Source: Actinomycetospora lutea (lineage in GTDB: Bacteria > Actinomycetota > Actinomycetes > Mycobacteriales > Pseudonocardiaceae). Taken from it: a stretch of DNA of 64,000 nucleotides. Under the pieces are notes generated by a model. That model did no database searches and had not been told where the DNA came from. It saw only the letters and a list, made by a program, of their open reading frames with translations. The stretch is taken from the NCBI RefSeq assembly GCF_028737205.1, contig NZ_JAQZAL010000008.1, forward strand, positions 148,448 through 212,447. The letters run 5' to 3'. Shown here piece after piece: positions 18,451-27,007 of the stretch. Every line of letters starts with the position of its first letter. Positions within the stretch are counted from its first letter, which is position 1. The position numbers and the translations under genes are program-made.

Positions 18451-18636
18451 ATGCTTCTTGCAGCCGCTGCAGCCCTCTCGCACGCGATCTTGGGGGCGGC
18501 GCTCTACCTGATCGGTCGCCGCCACGGCGCTCGCCGACGACCACCCCAGCGTGTACGGGTCGAGCTGCCGCGCGGTCAGCATTCCCGGGCTCCCGGCCAC
18601 CAGGACACGCCTCTCCTCGCACACCACGTGCGCTGA
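18451..18636 (+). CDS. 61-residue membrane protein (paralogue of 15612-15734)
   Basis: ATG at 18451 follows a GGGGGA stretch. One hydrophobic helix (residues 2-21, LLAAAAALSHAILGAALYLI) precedes GRRHGARRRPPQRVR and a polar tail. Helix length, the Gly-Arg-Arg boundary and the RRRPP basic motif align with the 40-residue protein at 15612. The two lie on either side of the PP2C/kinase gene in the same direction. Function unknown. Confidence 0.45.
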   Translation: MLLAAAAALSHAILGAALYLIGRRHGARRRPPQRVRVELPRGQHSRAPGHQDTPLLAHHVR

Positions 18637-18750
18637 CTGGGCGTCGCGGTCACCGCCAAAGGGTCCCACGGTCGCCACCGCTCTATCCGGACCAAGGTGC
18701 CCTTCGCTCAGAACTCCCGAGGCTGCTCGCGCCCGCGACACCCCGCCGGC

Positions 18751-19833
18751 TCAGGCCAGTCCCAGCACCGCGAGCGTCGTGCGGGCCGCGTCGCCGCCCT
18801 CGCTCTCGGCGAGGTCGAGCGCGCCGGGCACGTCGAGGTCGTCGAGCAGCCGCTCGAGCACCGCGCCGCCGGCCACCTCCGACCCGTCGCGCCGGGCCGC
18901 CGCGGCGTAGAGCCGTTCCAGGCGCGCGGCGGCCTCGTCGAGCGCTCCCACGGTGACGTCCCACGGCTGCGCCCAGGGCCGGTCGAGCAGGAGCAGGCGC
19001 ACGGCGGCGGCCGGGTGGGTCTCGAGCAGCTCGCCGACGAGCAGCAGGTTCCCCGCCGACTTGGCCATCTTCTCGCCGTCCACGCGCACCGTCCCGACGT
19101 GCAGGCGGGCGCGGGCGAACGGCGCGACCCCGGTCAGCGCCTCGACCATCGCGGCCTGCGTGGTGTGGTGCGGGTGGCGCAGGTCGGCGCCCCCGATGTG
19201 CAGGTCGACCGAGGAGCCCAGGACGGTGAGCGCCATCGCGGCGCACTCCGCGTGCCAGCCGGGGCGCCCGGCGCCCCACGGGCTGGGCCACGCGGCCTCA
19301 CCCGGGGTGGCGGGTCGCCAGACGAGGGCGTCGGCGGGGTCGTCGGCGTCGGGCCAGGGCGCCTCGCTGGAGGTCTCGTCGCCGGCGAGGTCGACGGCGG
19401 GCAGGTGGGACGACCGGAACAGCACCGCCCCGTCCCGCTCGTACGCCGCGTCCCGCTCCAGCAGGCCCGCGGCGAGCGCCACGACGCCGTCGACGTGGTT
19501 GTGGGCGCGCGGCTCGTGGGTCGGCGGGCGCACCCCGAGGGCGGCCATGTCGCGGTCGAAGCGGAACTGCCCCACCGCGGCGAAGCTGTCGAACCGCGCC
19601 CCGGCCCGCTCGGCGGCGGCGTCGAGGACGTCGTCGACGTCGGTGACGTTGCGGCAGCTGATCACCTCGATGCCGATGCGCCGCAGCACGCGGGCGGCGA
19701 CGTCCGCCCACACGAAGGTGGAGGCGTGACCGAGGTGGGTGGTGTCGTAGGGCGTGATCCCGCAGATGTAGGCGCGGGCGCGCCCCACCAGTGGCAGCGG
19801 TGCGCCGGCCAGGCGCAGCGACGGGATCGTCAC
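18751..19833 (-). CDS. mshC: MshC-like cysteine ligase (CysRS paralogue)
   Basis: This 360-residue class I synthetase-like enzyme resembles MshC, which joins cysteine to GlcN-Ins in mycothiol synthesis. Visible motifs are CGITPYDTTHLGHASTF (zinc Cys plus HIGH-type signature), GRPGWHAECAAMAL (second zinc Cys), HIGGADLRHPHHTTQ (zinc His; the last Glu of the CysRS HHENE is absent, as in MshC) and EKMAKSAGN (KMSKS-type). It is about 50 residues shorter than typical MshC. GTG at 19833 overlaps the upstream lapA-like stop as GTGA. A CysRS paralogue with another amine acceptor cannot be excluded. Confidence 0.65.
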   Translation of the reverse strand: MTIPSLRLAGAPLPLVGRARAYICGITPYDTTHLGHASTFVWADVAARVLRRIGIEVISCRNVTDVDDVLDAAAERAGARFDSFAAVGQFRFDRDMAALGVRPPTHEPRAHNHVDGVVALAAGLLERDAAYERDGAVLFRSSHLPAVDLAGDETSSEAPWPDADDPADALVWRPATPGEAAWPSPWGAGRPGWHAECAAMALTVLGSSVDLHIGGADLRHPHHTTQAAMVEALTGVAPFARARLHVGTVRVDGEKMAKSAGNLLLVGELLETHPAAAVRLLLLDRPWAQPWDVTVGALDEAAARLERLYAAAARRDGSEVAGGAVLERLLDDLDVPGALDLAESEGGDAARTTLAVLGLA

Positions 19834-20258
19834 CGGGTCCTCCCCGTACGCCGGGCCGCCCGGCGCCACTGCACCATCCGCCCGAGTCCGGGGATGGCGA
19901 GCAGGAGCACCCCGGCGATCGCGGCGAACAGCAGCCAGATGCCGAGCGGCAGGGTGGCCTCCAGGCCGAGGAACACGACGCGGGCCGGGTCGAGGTTCTG
20001 GAGGATGAAGACCAGCAGGAACACGAGCACCACGGCGCCGAGGATCAGCCCGATCCAGGCGCCCCCGATCCGCGTGCGGCCCGGCGACGTCCGGACCCGC
20101 GGGCGCGCGGCGGCCGCCCCGTCCGGGATCGTCACGGGCTCCGAGGGCGGCCCGGACGGACGATCACCGGCCAGCTCGGCCCGCGTCACCGCGCCGGTGC
20201 CGGGCGTGGTGGGCCCGTCGGCGGGCGACGGCGCGCCGTACCGGGACTGCTCGCTCAT
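19830..20258 (-). CDS. LapA-domain (DUF1049) membrane protein
   Basis: This is a 142-residue protein. Its first 65 residues are Pro/Gly/Thr-rich and probably disordered. Two transmembrane helices with the LapA pattern follow (IGLILGAVVLVFLLVFILQN, then a short loop and LGIWLLFAAIAGVLLLAI), and the tail is basic. LapA-family proteins are envelope proteins of poorly defined role. ATG at 20258 is favoured over upstream starts, which would add a non-conserved extension. The stop overlaps the MshC-like start, so the two are probably co-translated. Confidence 0.8.
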   Translation of the reverse strand: MSEQSRYGAPSPADGPTTPGTGAVTRAELAGDRPSGPPSEPVTIPDGAAAARPRVRTSPGRTRIGGAWIGLILGAVVLVFLLVFILQNLDPARVVFLGLEATLPLGIWLLFAAIAGVLLLAIPGLGRMVQWRRAARRTGRTR

Positions 20259-20407
20259 ACCCGCCATCTTCGCGCGTCCCGGCGCCGGGCGTGAGCCCGG
20301 GCGAGCGCCGTCCTCGACCAGAAGCGTTGATGATCGCAACACGACTCATCATGTCGTCGACATATGGCTCCGGCCCGCCCACCCGCGTCTGGCGGCCGCC
20401 GGCTGCC

Positions 20408-21325
20408 TCACACCGCCACGGCCTCCATGAGGTGGCGCGTCGCGCCCACCGGGACCGTGTCGACGAGACGCAACCCCGCGCGCTCGAACACGACCCGCCA
20501 CTCGGGCGCCGTCCGCTCACGCCCCCCGTTCGACACCAGCATCATGAGGTCGAGGAACTTCGTGAGCGGGTCCTCGCCGGGTGGCCCGACGACCGCGTCG
20601 ACGACGAGCACGCGGCCCTCCGGCCCGAGCGCGTCCCGGGCCGTGTGCAGGATCCGGACGGCGTCGTCGTCCGGCCAGTCGTGCAGCACCGCCGGGGCGC
20701 CGGCCACCACGTGTTCCTGGTCGGCGAGCACCCCCCGCACCCCGGGGTACGCGGCGAGCACGGCGGCGAGGACCGCGCCCGTGCCGCCGCCGACGTCGGC
20801 CAGGCACCCGTACCGCCCGAAGTCGTGGCCCACGACGAGGCGCGCGGAGTCGGCGCGGGAGAAGGTGCGCATCGCGGCGTCGAAGAGCTCGCCCTGCTCC
20901 GGGTGCTGCCGGCGGTACTCCCAGACGTCCATGCCGAGGGCGTGCTCGGCCGCCGTCTCGCCGGTCCGCACGGTGTGCGGGAGGTCGCCCCAGGCCCGCC
21001 ACTCGTCGTCGGCGCCGAACATGCGGGCCGCCGGGTCGACCGAGAGCGGGTGGTCGCGGCGCAGGTACTCGCCCATCGCCGTCAGGGCGAACCGCCCGTC
21101 GTCGTCCTCGGCGAACACCCCGATCGCGGCCAGCGCGCGCAGGAGCCGGTAGAGCGTCGGGCCGTGGCTGCCCGTCGCCGCCGCGAGGCTCGCGACGTCA
21201 CGCGGTCCGTCACGCAGCAGGTCGGCGACACCGAGCTGCGCCGCGACCGTGACGGCGCGCGAGCGCTCGTAGCCGCGCACGATGCCCAGCAGGTCCAGGT
21301 ACTCCTGCGACGTCACCTCGGACAC
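20408..21325 (-). CDS. O-methyltransferase family 2, with an internal gap
   Basis: This 305-residue SAM-dependent O-methyltransferase has an N-terminal dimerisation winged helix (about 10-95). Its catalytic domain starts with motif I LADVGGGTGAVLAAVLAAYP, and the conserved HDWPDDDA follows. Between them the usual stretch with the GDFF-like adenine-binding motif is missing: HVVAGAPAVL runs directly into HDWPD near base 20690. About 30 residues are therefore absent compared with family members (about 335). The frame is preserved. SAM binding may be impaired, or the gap is an assembly artefact. Its role would be methylation of a hydroxylated small molecule; no substrate genes are adjacent. Confidence 0.8.
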   Translation of the reverse strand: MSEVTSQEYLDLLGIVRGYERSRAVTVAAQLGVADLLRDGPRDVASLAAATGSHGPTLYRLLRALAAIGVFAEDDDGRFALTAMGEYLRRDHPLSVDPAARMFGADDEWRAWGDLPHTVRTGETAAEHALGMDVWEYRRQHPEQGELFDAAMRTFSRADSARLVVGHDFGRYGCLADVGGGTGAVLAAVLAAYPGVRGVLADQEHVVAGAPAVLHDWPDDDAVRILHTARDALGPEGRVLVVDAVVGPPGEDPLTKFLDLMMLVSNGGRERTAPEWRVVFERAGLRLVDTVPVGATRHLMEAVAV

Positions 21326-21378
21326 GGCTTCCCCCCGTCCTCGCGGCGACCAGCATCCACCCGGGGCTCGCGCAACGA

Positions 21379-21417
21379 CAGGGTCGATCAGCAGGGTCGA
21401 TCAGCAGGGTCGGTCAG
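21379..21417. repeat. Three tandem 13-bp repeats over the cobE stop
   Basis: The unit CAGGGTCGATCAG is present at 21379-21391 and 21392-21404, and with one change at 21405-21417. The last copy contains the cobE stop codon. This is a small slippage duplication in the 3' untranslated region. Confidence 0.85.
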
Positions 21418-21764
21418 CGCGCCACGGCCACCGTCACCCCGCGTCCGCGGCGCTTGGGCGTCACGAGCACACCGTCGCCGCCCTGGTCGCGGGCCGCGAG
21501 CAGGGCGGCCGCCTCGGCGACGCTGCCGGTGCCGGTGAGGCGGCGGACGACGGCCGAGGGGCTGGGGACGTCGACGGTGTCGAGCACGCTCGCGGGGTAG
21601 GTCCGCAGCAGGCGCCCGGACGCGAGGGCCACGACCGCCGGCTCCGCACCCCGCGTGTCGATCGTCGCGAGCACGTCGAACCCGGGCAGCGCGAGCGCCG
21701 AGACCGCCTCCTGCAGGTGCGCCGGCGGCGTGCCCGGCTCGATCCCGACACCCAGGACCAGCAT
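21414..21764 (-). CDS. cobE: Cobalamin biosynthesis protein CobE / CbiG C-terminal domain
   Basis: This 116-residue protein matches the CobE/CbiG-C fold. It has VLGVGIEPGTPPAHLQEAV near the N-terminus, LATIDTRGAEPAVVALA in the middle, and the conserved PSPSAVVRRLTGTGSVAEAA segment. CobE-like domains take part in late corrin-ring steps, though the biochemical role is less defined than for neighbouring enzymes. ATG at 21764 or GTG at 21767 are both possible. It ends the cobO-cobB-hydrolase-cobE series, all on the minus strand with short gaps. Confidence 0.8.
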   Translation of the reverse strand: MLVLGVGIEPGTPPAHLQEAVSALALPGFDVLATIDTRGAEPAVVALASGRLLRTYPASVLDTVDVPSPSAVVRRLTGTGSVAEAAALLAARDQGGDGVLVTPKRRGRGVTVAVAR

Positions 21765-21778
21765 CACGGGACCGGCAT

Positions 21779-22636
21779 CTACGGCGTCACCAGGGCGTCG
21801 AGCACGTCGGCGACGTGGTCCTGGATCGAGAGGTGTCCGGTGCCGGGCAGGCGGTGCAGGCGCCCGACGCCGGCCGGCAGACGGGAGGCGATGTCCTCGG
21901 CGTGGTGCATCGGCACCATGGCGTCGTCCTCGCCCTGGAAGATCTCGACCGGCGCCGTGATCGCCGCCCAGTCGAGGTGCCACGGGCTCGCCCAGAGCCG
22001 GTACTCCTCCATGACGCCCGCGGGGCCCTGGCGCAGCGACTCCACGAAGAACGACATCTCCTCGTGGGGCGAGCGGCGGGCGAGGAACTCGCGGTCGGGC
22101 TCCGTGAGCTCCGCGGAGATCTGCGAGATCGCGGTCGTGGGCGCCACCCGTGACGCCCACTTCTGCAGGCGCAGCATCATCGCCTCGCGCCGGGGGTGGT
22201 CGTCGAGGCCGTCGAGCATCTCGAGGTCGGACGGCGCGAGACCCTCGCGTGCACCCGGACGGTCGTCGATCGGGCCCGCGCCCGCCATGAGCGCCGTGCC
22301 CGTGAGCCGGGGCCCGCAGCCGGCGGCGCAGGACAGCGCGAACGGGCCGCCCGCGGAGTAGCCGACGGTCGCGAAGCGGTCGATGCCGAGGGCGTCGGCC
22401 AGCGCGAGGATCTCCGCCGCGTAGCCCGCGATCGTGCGGCCGGGCACCGGGTCGGAGCGCCCGATGCCGCCGCGGTCGGGGCAGAGGACCCGCAGCCCAC
22501 GCTCGCGCGCAGGCCCGTCGGTGAACTCCTTGCCCAGGCGGCTGTCGGGCGTGCCGTGGAAGAAGAAGACCGGCGCGCCCGCCGGATCGCCGTGCTCCGC
22601 GAGGGCGACGGTGCGCCCGTGGACGGTGACGGTCAC
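21779..22636 (-). CDS. Alpha/beta hydrolase
   Basis: This is a 285-residue alpha/beta hydrolase. FFFHGTPDSRLG is the oxyanion-hole region, VGYSAGGPFAL the nucleophile elbow (Gly-Tyr-Ser-Ala-Gly), an Asp lies in FQGEDDAMVP, and a His in PGTGHLSIQDH. No signal peptide is present, so it acts in the cytoplasm. GTG at 22636 overlaps the end of cobB, so it is translationally coupled inside the cobalamin operon. A role in corrin synthesis is not established, and its substrate is unknown. Confidence 0.87.
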   Translation of the reverse strand: MTVTVHGRTVALAEHGDPAGAPVFFFHGTPDSRLGKEFTDGPARERGLRVLCPDRGGIGRSDPVPGRTIAGYAAEILALADALGIDRFATVGYSAGGPFALSCAAGCGPRLTGTALMAGAGPIDDRPGAREGLAPSDLEMLDGLDDHPRREAMMLRLQKWASRVAPTTAISQISAELTEPDREFLARRSPHEEMSFFVESLRQGPAGVMEEYRLWASPWHLDWAAITAPVEIFQGEDDAMVPMHHAEDIASRLPAGVGRLHRLPGTGHLSIQDHVADVLDALVTP

Positions 22637-24036
22637 GAGGGCCTCCGGCCGGGTGACTGGTTCGGGTCGTCGGGACGAGCCCTACCACTCAGGTGGCTCA
22701 GCCATCGAGCGACACCGCCGGGTCGGCCCGCCGGGTGCGTGTGCAGGTAGGAGGCGTGGACGCCCCCGGCCACGAACCCCTCGGGCTCGGCGCCGTCCCA
22801 GCGCCAGGCGGGTGCCGCGCCGGCCCGCGGGGTGGTCACGGTGCGGTGGAACTCGTGGCCGGTGACGGTCTCACCGGCCGCGGCGAGCGGGGAGTCGGCG
22901 CACGCGGTGGCGGTCCGGTAGCCCAGCGCCAGGCGCGGTCCCATGGCGGCGTCGGCGTCGAGCACCCCGCACATCGGCGCGCCGTCCAGGGAGCGGGCGA
23001 GGTAGAGCAGCCCGCCGCACTCGGCGTGCACCGCGCCGCCCGCGGCCGCGAACGCGCGGACGTCCTCGCGCAGGGCGGAGTTGGCGCCGAGGGCCTCGGC
23101 GTGCTCCTCGGGGAAGCCGCCCGGCAGCACGAGCCCGGCCGTGCCCGGGGGCAGGGCGGTGTCGTGGACGGGGTCGACGGTGACGACCTCCGCCCCGCCG
23201 GCGGCCAGGAGCTCGACGTGCTCGGGGTAGCCGAAGGTGAACGCCGCTCCCCCGGCGACGGCGACCACCGGGTCCCCGGGGACGACCGGACCGACCGCCG
23301 CGGCCGCGTCCCACGCCGCCGTCCACGTGGCCGGGGCCGACCGGGCGAGGGCGGCGACGGCGTCGAGGTCGACGTGGTCGGCGACGAGGCCCGCCATCGC
23401 GTCGACGGCCGACCGCGCCGCGGCGCCGTGCTCGGCCGCGGTGACCAGCCCGAGGTGCCGCGACGGCACCGCCAGCTCGGCGTGGCGGGGCAGGACGCCG
23501 AGCACGGGCAGGGCGACCTCGGCGCACGCGGCGCGGAGGATCTCCTCGTGGCGGTGCGAGCCGACGCGGTTGAGGATCACCCCGCCCAGGCGCAGGCGCG
23601 GGTCGAAGTCCCGGAACCCGGCGAGCAGCGCGGCGACCGAGCGGGACTGCCCGCGCGCGTCCACCACGAGCACGACGGGGGCGCCGAGCATGCGGGCGAC
23701 GTGCGCCGTCGAGCCGTCGCCGTCCGGAGACGCGTCGATCCGCCCGTCGAACAGCCCCATCACGCCCTCGATCACGGCCAGCTCGGCGCCGCGCGCGCCG
23801 TGGACGACGAGACCGGGCAGCGTCGCGGGGTCGACGAGGACGGGGTCGAGGTTGCGGCCGGGGCGCCCGGCGGCGAGGGCGTGGTAGCCGGGGTCGACGT
23901 AGTCGGGACCGACCTTGAACGGGGCGACGGCGCTGCCGCGGGCGGCGAGGGCGCCGAGCAGCCCGGTCGCGACGGTGGTCTTGCCGCTGCCCGACGACGG
24001 CGCCGCGACGACGACCCGGGGCGGAAGCGCTCTCAC
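22633..24036 (-). CDS. cobB: Cobyrinic acid a,c-diamide synthase
   Basis: This 467-residue ATP- and glutamine-dependent amidase acts on the a and c carboxylates of (hydrogeno)cobyrinic acid. The N-terminal P-loop is APSSGSGKTTVATGL (about residues 12-26), followed by KVGPDYVDPGYH and the IEGVMGLFDG acidic motif. The C-terminal class I glutaminase domain has the nucleophile Cys in GGAVHAECGGLLYL and a catalytic His in GGVHASYLHTH. GTG start at 24036, 28 bases after cobO. Length is normal. Confidence 0.96.
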   Translation of the reverse strand: MRALPPRVVVAAPSSGSGKTTVATGLLGALAARGSAVAPFKVGPDYVDPGYHALAAGRPGRNLDPVLVDPATLPGLVVHGARGAELAVIEGVMGLFDGRIDASPDGDGSTAHVARMLGAPVVLVVDARGQSRSVAALLAGFRDFDPRLRLGGVILNRVGSHRHEEILRAACAEVALPVLGVLPRHAELAVPSRHLGLVTAAEHGAAARSAVDAMAGLVADHVDLDAVAALARSAPATWTAAWDAAAAVGPVVPGDPVVAVAGGAAFTFGYPEHVELLAAGGAEVVTVDPVHDTALPPGTAGLVLPGGFPEEHAEALGANSALREDVRAFAAAGGAVHAECGGLLYLARSLDGAPMCGVLDADAAMGPRLALGYRTATACADSPLAAAGETVTGHEFHRTVTTPRAGAAPAWRWDGAEPEGFVAGGVHASYLHTHPAGRPGGVARWLSHLSGRARPDDPNQSPGRRPS

Positions 24037-24064
24037 GGGGTCGAGCTCCGCTCCGCTTCGTCTC

Positions 24065-24679
24065 TCACCACTCGATCCCCTTCTGCCCCTTCTGCCCCGC
24101 GTCCATCGGGTGCTTGATCTTGGTCATCTCGGTGACGAGGTCGGCGGCGTCGATCAGGGCCGGCGGGGCGTCGCGGCCGGTGACGACGACGTGCTGGTGG
24201 CCGGGACGCTCGGTGAACGTGGCGACCACCTCGTCGACGTCGATCCAGCCCCACTTCAGCGGGTAGGTGAACTCGTCGAGCACGTAGAAGTCGTGCGCGC
24301 CCGCCTCGAGCCGGCGCCGGATCTCCGCCCAGCCCTCCCGCGCGGCCGCGGCGTGGTCCTCCTCGGACCCCTGCTTGCGCGACCAGGACCAGCCCTCGCC
24401 CATCTTGTGCCACTCGACCGGCCCGCCCTGACCGGTGTCGCGGTGCAGGTCACCGAGGGCGCGCAGGGCGGTCTCCTCGCCCACGCGCCACTTCGCCGAC
24501 TTGACGAACTGGAACACCGCGATCGACGACCCGGCGGTCCACTGCCGCAGCGCGAGGCCGAACGCGGCGGTGGACTTGCCCTTGTTCACGCCCGTGTGCA
24601 CGACGAGCAGCGGCCGACGGCGGCGCTGGCGCGTCGTCAGCCCGTCGTTCGGGACGGTGCTCGGAACCCCCTGCGGCAC
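24065..24679 (-). CDS. cobO: Corrinoid adenosyltransferase CobO
   Basis: This 204-residue CobA/CobO-type adenosyltransferase transfers the adenosyl group of ATP to cob(I)yrinic acid a,c-diamide. The P-loop variant VHTGVNKGKSTAAFG, the FVKSAKWRVGEE segment, the FYVLDEFTYPLKWGW acidic motif and the VVVTGRDAPPALIDAADLVTEM stretch are all present. The GTG at 24679 follows GGAGGG. A strong hairpin lies between it and the upstream ChlI/ChlD gene, so it may have its own promoter or rely on readthrough. Confidence 0.95.
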   Translation of the reverse strand: MPQGVPSTVPNDGLTTRQRRRRPLLVVHTGVNKGKSTAAFGLALRQWTAGSSIAVFQFVKSAKWRVGEETALRALGDLHRDTGQGGPVEWHKMGEGWSWSRKQGSEEDHAAAAREGWAEIRRRLEAGAHDFYVLDEFTYPLKWGWIDVDEVVATFTERPGHQHVVVTGRDAPPALIDAADLVTEMTKIKHPMDAGQKGQKGIEW

Positions 24680-24698
24680 GGCAACCCTCCTTCTCCGT

Positions 24699-24738
24699 GT
24701 GAGCGGAATTCACGGCCATCGCCGTGAATTCCGCTCAC
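24699..24738 (-). terminator. 40-nt hairpin, 18-bp perfect stem, after the ChlI/ChlD gene
   Basis: Arms GTGAGCGGAATTCACGGC and its exact complement flank the tetraloop CATC. The element overlaps the ChlI/ChlD stop codon and precedes cobO. It has no U-tract. It shares size, ends and architecture with the hairpin at 50240-50279. Confidence 0.7.
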
Positions 24739-26813
24739 GAGGCCCGGAACTGCTCCACGACGCCGGCGACCGACTCGCCGGTCAGCTCGTCGAGGGTCAC
24801 GACGATGCCGCCGGCGACGCGCGCCACCCGGCCGGCGAGCCCGAGGCGCACGGGCCCGGACTCGCAGTCGACGACGACCGTGCTCATGCTCGCGCCCCGC
24901 CCGGCCGCCCCGGCGTCCCGCGCCAGCCCCCGCGCCGCGTCGAGGGCCGCGTCCAGCCCGCCGGAGCTCGTCGCACGCCCGTCGGTGAGCACCACGAGCA
25001 GCCCCCGTCGGCGCGGGTCGCGGGTGCGCTCGGTGCGCAGCACGGCGCGGGCGGTGCGCAGCCCGTCGGCGAGCGGGGTGCGCCCGCCGGTGCGCAGGTC
25101 GTGCAGGCGGGCGTGGGCCGTGTGCACGGAGGTGGTCGGCGGGAGCGCCACGCTCGCCGCCGTGCCCCGGAACGTGACGACGCCGACGCGGTCGCGGCGC
25201 TGGTAGGCGTCGCGGAGCAGGGCGGCGACGGCCCCGGTCACCGCCGACATCCGCCGCCGCGCCGCCATCGATCCCGACGCGTCGACGCAGAACAGCACGA
25301 GGTTGCCCTCGCGGCCCTCGCGCACGGCGTGCCGCAGGTCCTCGCGCGCCACGCGCGCGCCCCGCCCGGCGGCCGCGAGCACGGTGGCGGGCACGTGCAG
25401 GGTGGTGTCGTCGCGGGCGTCCGGCACCGCGCGCACCGTCCGGCCCTGCCGCCCGCGGGCGCGCGAGCGACGGCCCGGCGCGCCCTCCCCGGTGCCGCGG
25501 ACCTCGAACCGGCGCGCCGCGAGCCGCGTCCGGGTGGGCGCGCCGACGGGGACGCCCGCGGGCTCGGGCTCGGGCTCCGCGGATCCGGGCGAGGACGAGG
25601 GCGGCGGCGACGGCGACGGCGGCGGCGACCCCTCCGCGGGCGGGCTCGTGGGCGCCTCGCCCGACGACGGCCGCGGCGCGCCCCCGCCGCCCGGTCCGCT
25701 CCCGCCGTCGTCCGGGCCGCCGCCGTCGTCGTCGGGGCCGCCCTCGGGTCCCTCCGGCGGCTCGGGGGGCGCCGGTGGCTCCGGTGGCTCCGGCTCCTGG
25801 GAGGCCGCCTCGTCCGCCCGGTCCATCGCCTCGTCGAGCTCGTCCTCGCCGAGGTGCGGCTCGTCGAACGGGTCGCGGCGGCGCCGGTGCGGCAGGGCGA
25901 GGCGGGCCGCGGCGCGGACGTCGGCGGCGTCGACCGCGTCGGCCCCGCGCCAGGCGGCGTGGGCGACCGCGGTGCGGGCCAGCACGACGTCGGCGCGCAT
26001 CCCGTCGACCTCGACCTCCGCGCACAGCGCCGAGATCCGCACGAGCTCGGCGTCCGGCAGCGCGATCGAGCCGAGGCGCGCGCGGGCGTCGACGAGCCGG
26101 GAGCGCAGGGCGTCCTCGTCGCCGGCGAAGCGGGCGGCGAAGGCGTCGGGGTCGGCGTCGTGCGCCAGCCGGCGCCGCACGACCTCGGTGCGCTCGGCGA
26201 CGTCGCGCGAGGCGGTGACGTGCACGGTGAGCCCGAAGCGGTCGAGCAGCTGCGGGCGCAGCTCGCCCTCCTCCGGGTTCATGGTCCCGACCAGCAGGAA
26301 CGCCGCCGGGTGGGTCAGCGAGACGCCGTCGCGCTCGACGGTGGCGCGCCCGGTGGCGGCGGCGTCGAGGAGCAGGTCGACGAGGTGGTCGTGGAGCAGG
26401 TTGACCTCGTCGACGTAGAGCACGCCGCGGTGGGCGGCGGCGAGCAGCCCGGGCCGCACGGTCGTGCGCCCGTGGGCGAGGACCTCCTCGAGGTCGAGCG
26501 ACCCGATGACGCGGTCCTCGGACGCCCCGACGGGCAGCTCCACCAGGCGCACCGGCCGGCGCTCGCGGGGCGCGTCGGCGGCGAAGGGGCCGTCGGGGCT
26601 CTCCTCGCCCGCCTCGGTGTCGACGGAGAAGCGGTCGGCGGTGACGACCTCGACCGGCGGCAGCAGCGTGGCGAGCGCGCGCACGATCGTCGTCTTCGCG
26701 GTGCCCTTCTCCCCGCGCACCAGCACGCCGCCGATGCCCGGGTCGACCGCGGTGAGCATGAGGGCGGTTCGCAGGTCCTCGTGGCCGACGACGGCCGAGA
26801 ACGGGAAGCCCAA
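24735..26813 (-). CDS. Fused ChlI-ChlD-type (cobalto)chelatase subunit
   Basis: This 692-residue fusion has an N-terminal AAA+ motor (about 1-330) with Walker [15 protein letters not shown], Walker [12 protein letters not shown] and an arginine-finger region PQLLDRFGL. An acidic, Pro/Gly-rich linker (about 335-450) and a C-terminal von Willebrand A domain with the MIDAS motif CVDASGSM (about 512) follow. In actinobacteria this protein is thought to serve cobalt insertion with CobN, which is not in this window. The TTG start at 26813 has GAGG upstream; an alternative CTG lies 15 bases earlier. Context (cobO, cobB, cobE downstream) supports a cobalamin role. Confidence 0.9.
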   Translation of the reverse strand: MGFPFSAVVGHEDLRTALMLTAVDPGIGGVLVRGEKGTAKTTIVRALATLLPPVEVVTADRFSVDTEAGEESPDGPFAADAPRERRPVRLVELPVGASEDRVIGSLDLEEVLAHGRTTVRPGLLAAAHRGVLYVDEVNLLHDHLVDLLLDAAATGRATVERDGVSLTHPAAFLLVGTMNPEEGELRPQLLDRFGLTVHVTASRDVAERTEVVRRRLAHDADPDAFAARFAGDEDALRSRLVDARARLGSIALPDAELVRISALCAEVEVDGMRADVVLARTAVAHAAWRGADAVDAADVRAAARLALPHRRRRDPFDEPHLGEDELDEAMDRADEAASQEPEPPEPPAPPEPPEGPEGGPDDDGGGPDDGGSGPGGGGAPRPSSGEAPTSPPAEGSPPPSPSPPPSSSPGSAEPEPEPAGVPVGAPTRTRLAARRFEVRGTGEGAPGRRSRARGRQGRTVRAVPDARDDTTLHVPATVLAAAGRGARVAREDLRHAVREGREGNLVLFCVDASGSMAARRRMSAVTGAVAALLRDAYQRRDRVGVVTFRGTAASVALPPTTSVHTAHARLHDLRTGGRTPLADGLRTARAVLRTERTRDPRRRGLLVVLTDGRATSSGGLDAALDAARGLARDAGAAGRGASMSTVVVDCESGPVRLGLAGRVARVAGGIVVTLDELTGESVAGVVEQFRAS

Positions 26814-26929
26814 GGGGTGTCCTCGCAGGGGGTGGGAGACGGAGTGGGGCGGGAGCGACGGCCGACCCTAACCCACGACATCTGAGCGCCCGCTGAGATG
26901 ACTGCGACAGGGATGTGCCTCCGCGGAGC

Positions 26930-26962
26930 GGGACCCGGACCGGGGGCAGGGGCCCGGGTCCC
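26930..26962 (-). terminator. Hairpin downstream of the trypsin-like protease
   Basis: GGGACCCGG (26930-26938) and CCGGGTCCC (26954-26962) form a 9-bp stem with a 15-base loop, 45 bases past the protease stop. It insulates the downstream chelatase gene. No U-tract is present. Confidence 0.55.
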
Positions 26963-27007
26963 GTCTCCGTGTCGTCGGACCGGTCTGCCCTCCGGTCCGG
27001 ACGTCCC

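Noticed and set aside
17945..18622. 225-codon minus-strand ORF in the gap after the phosphatase
   Set aside because: The product is Arg/Ser/Gly-rich with no domain and no ribosome site, and it overlaps the better-supported small gene at 18451.
15049..18666. 12-bp inverted repeat GGACCCTTTGGC (15049-15060 and 18655-18666) as ends of a mobile island
   Set aside because: A 12-bp match between two sites is expected by chance many times in 64 kb, the flanks do not match, and no recombinase gene is present.
21326..26920. Cobalamin riboswitch for the cob genes
   Set aside because: I searched the gaps before the chelatase, cobO and cobB genes for a B12-box-like core and saw none; the gaps are short.
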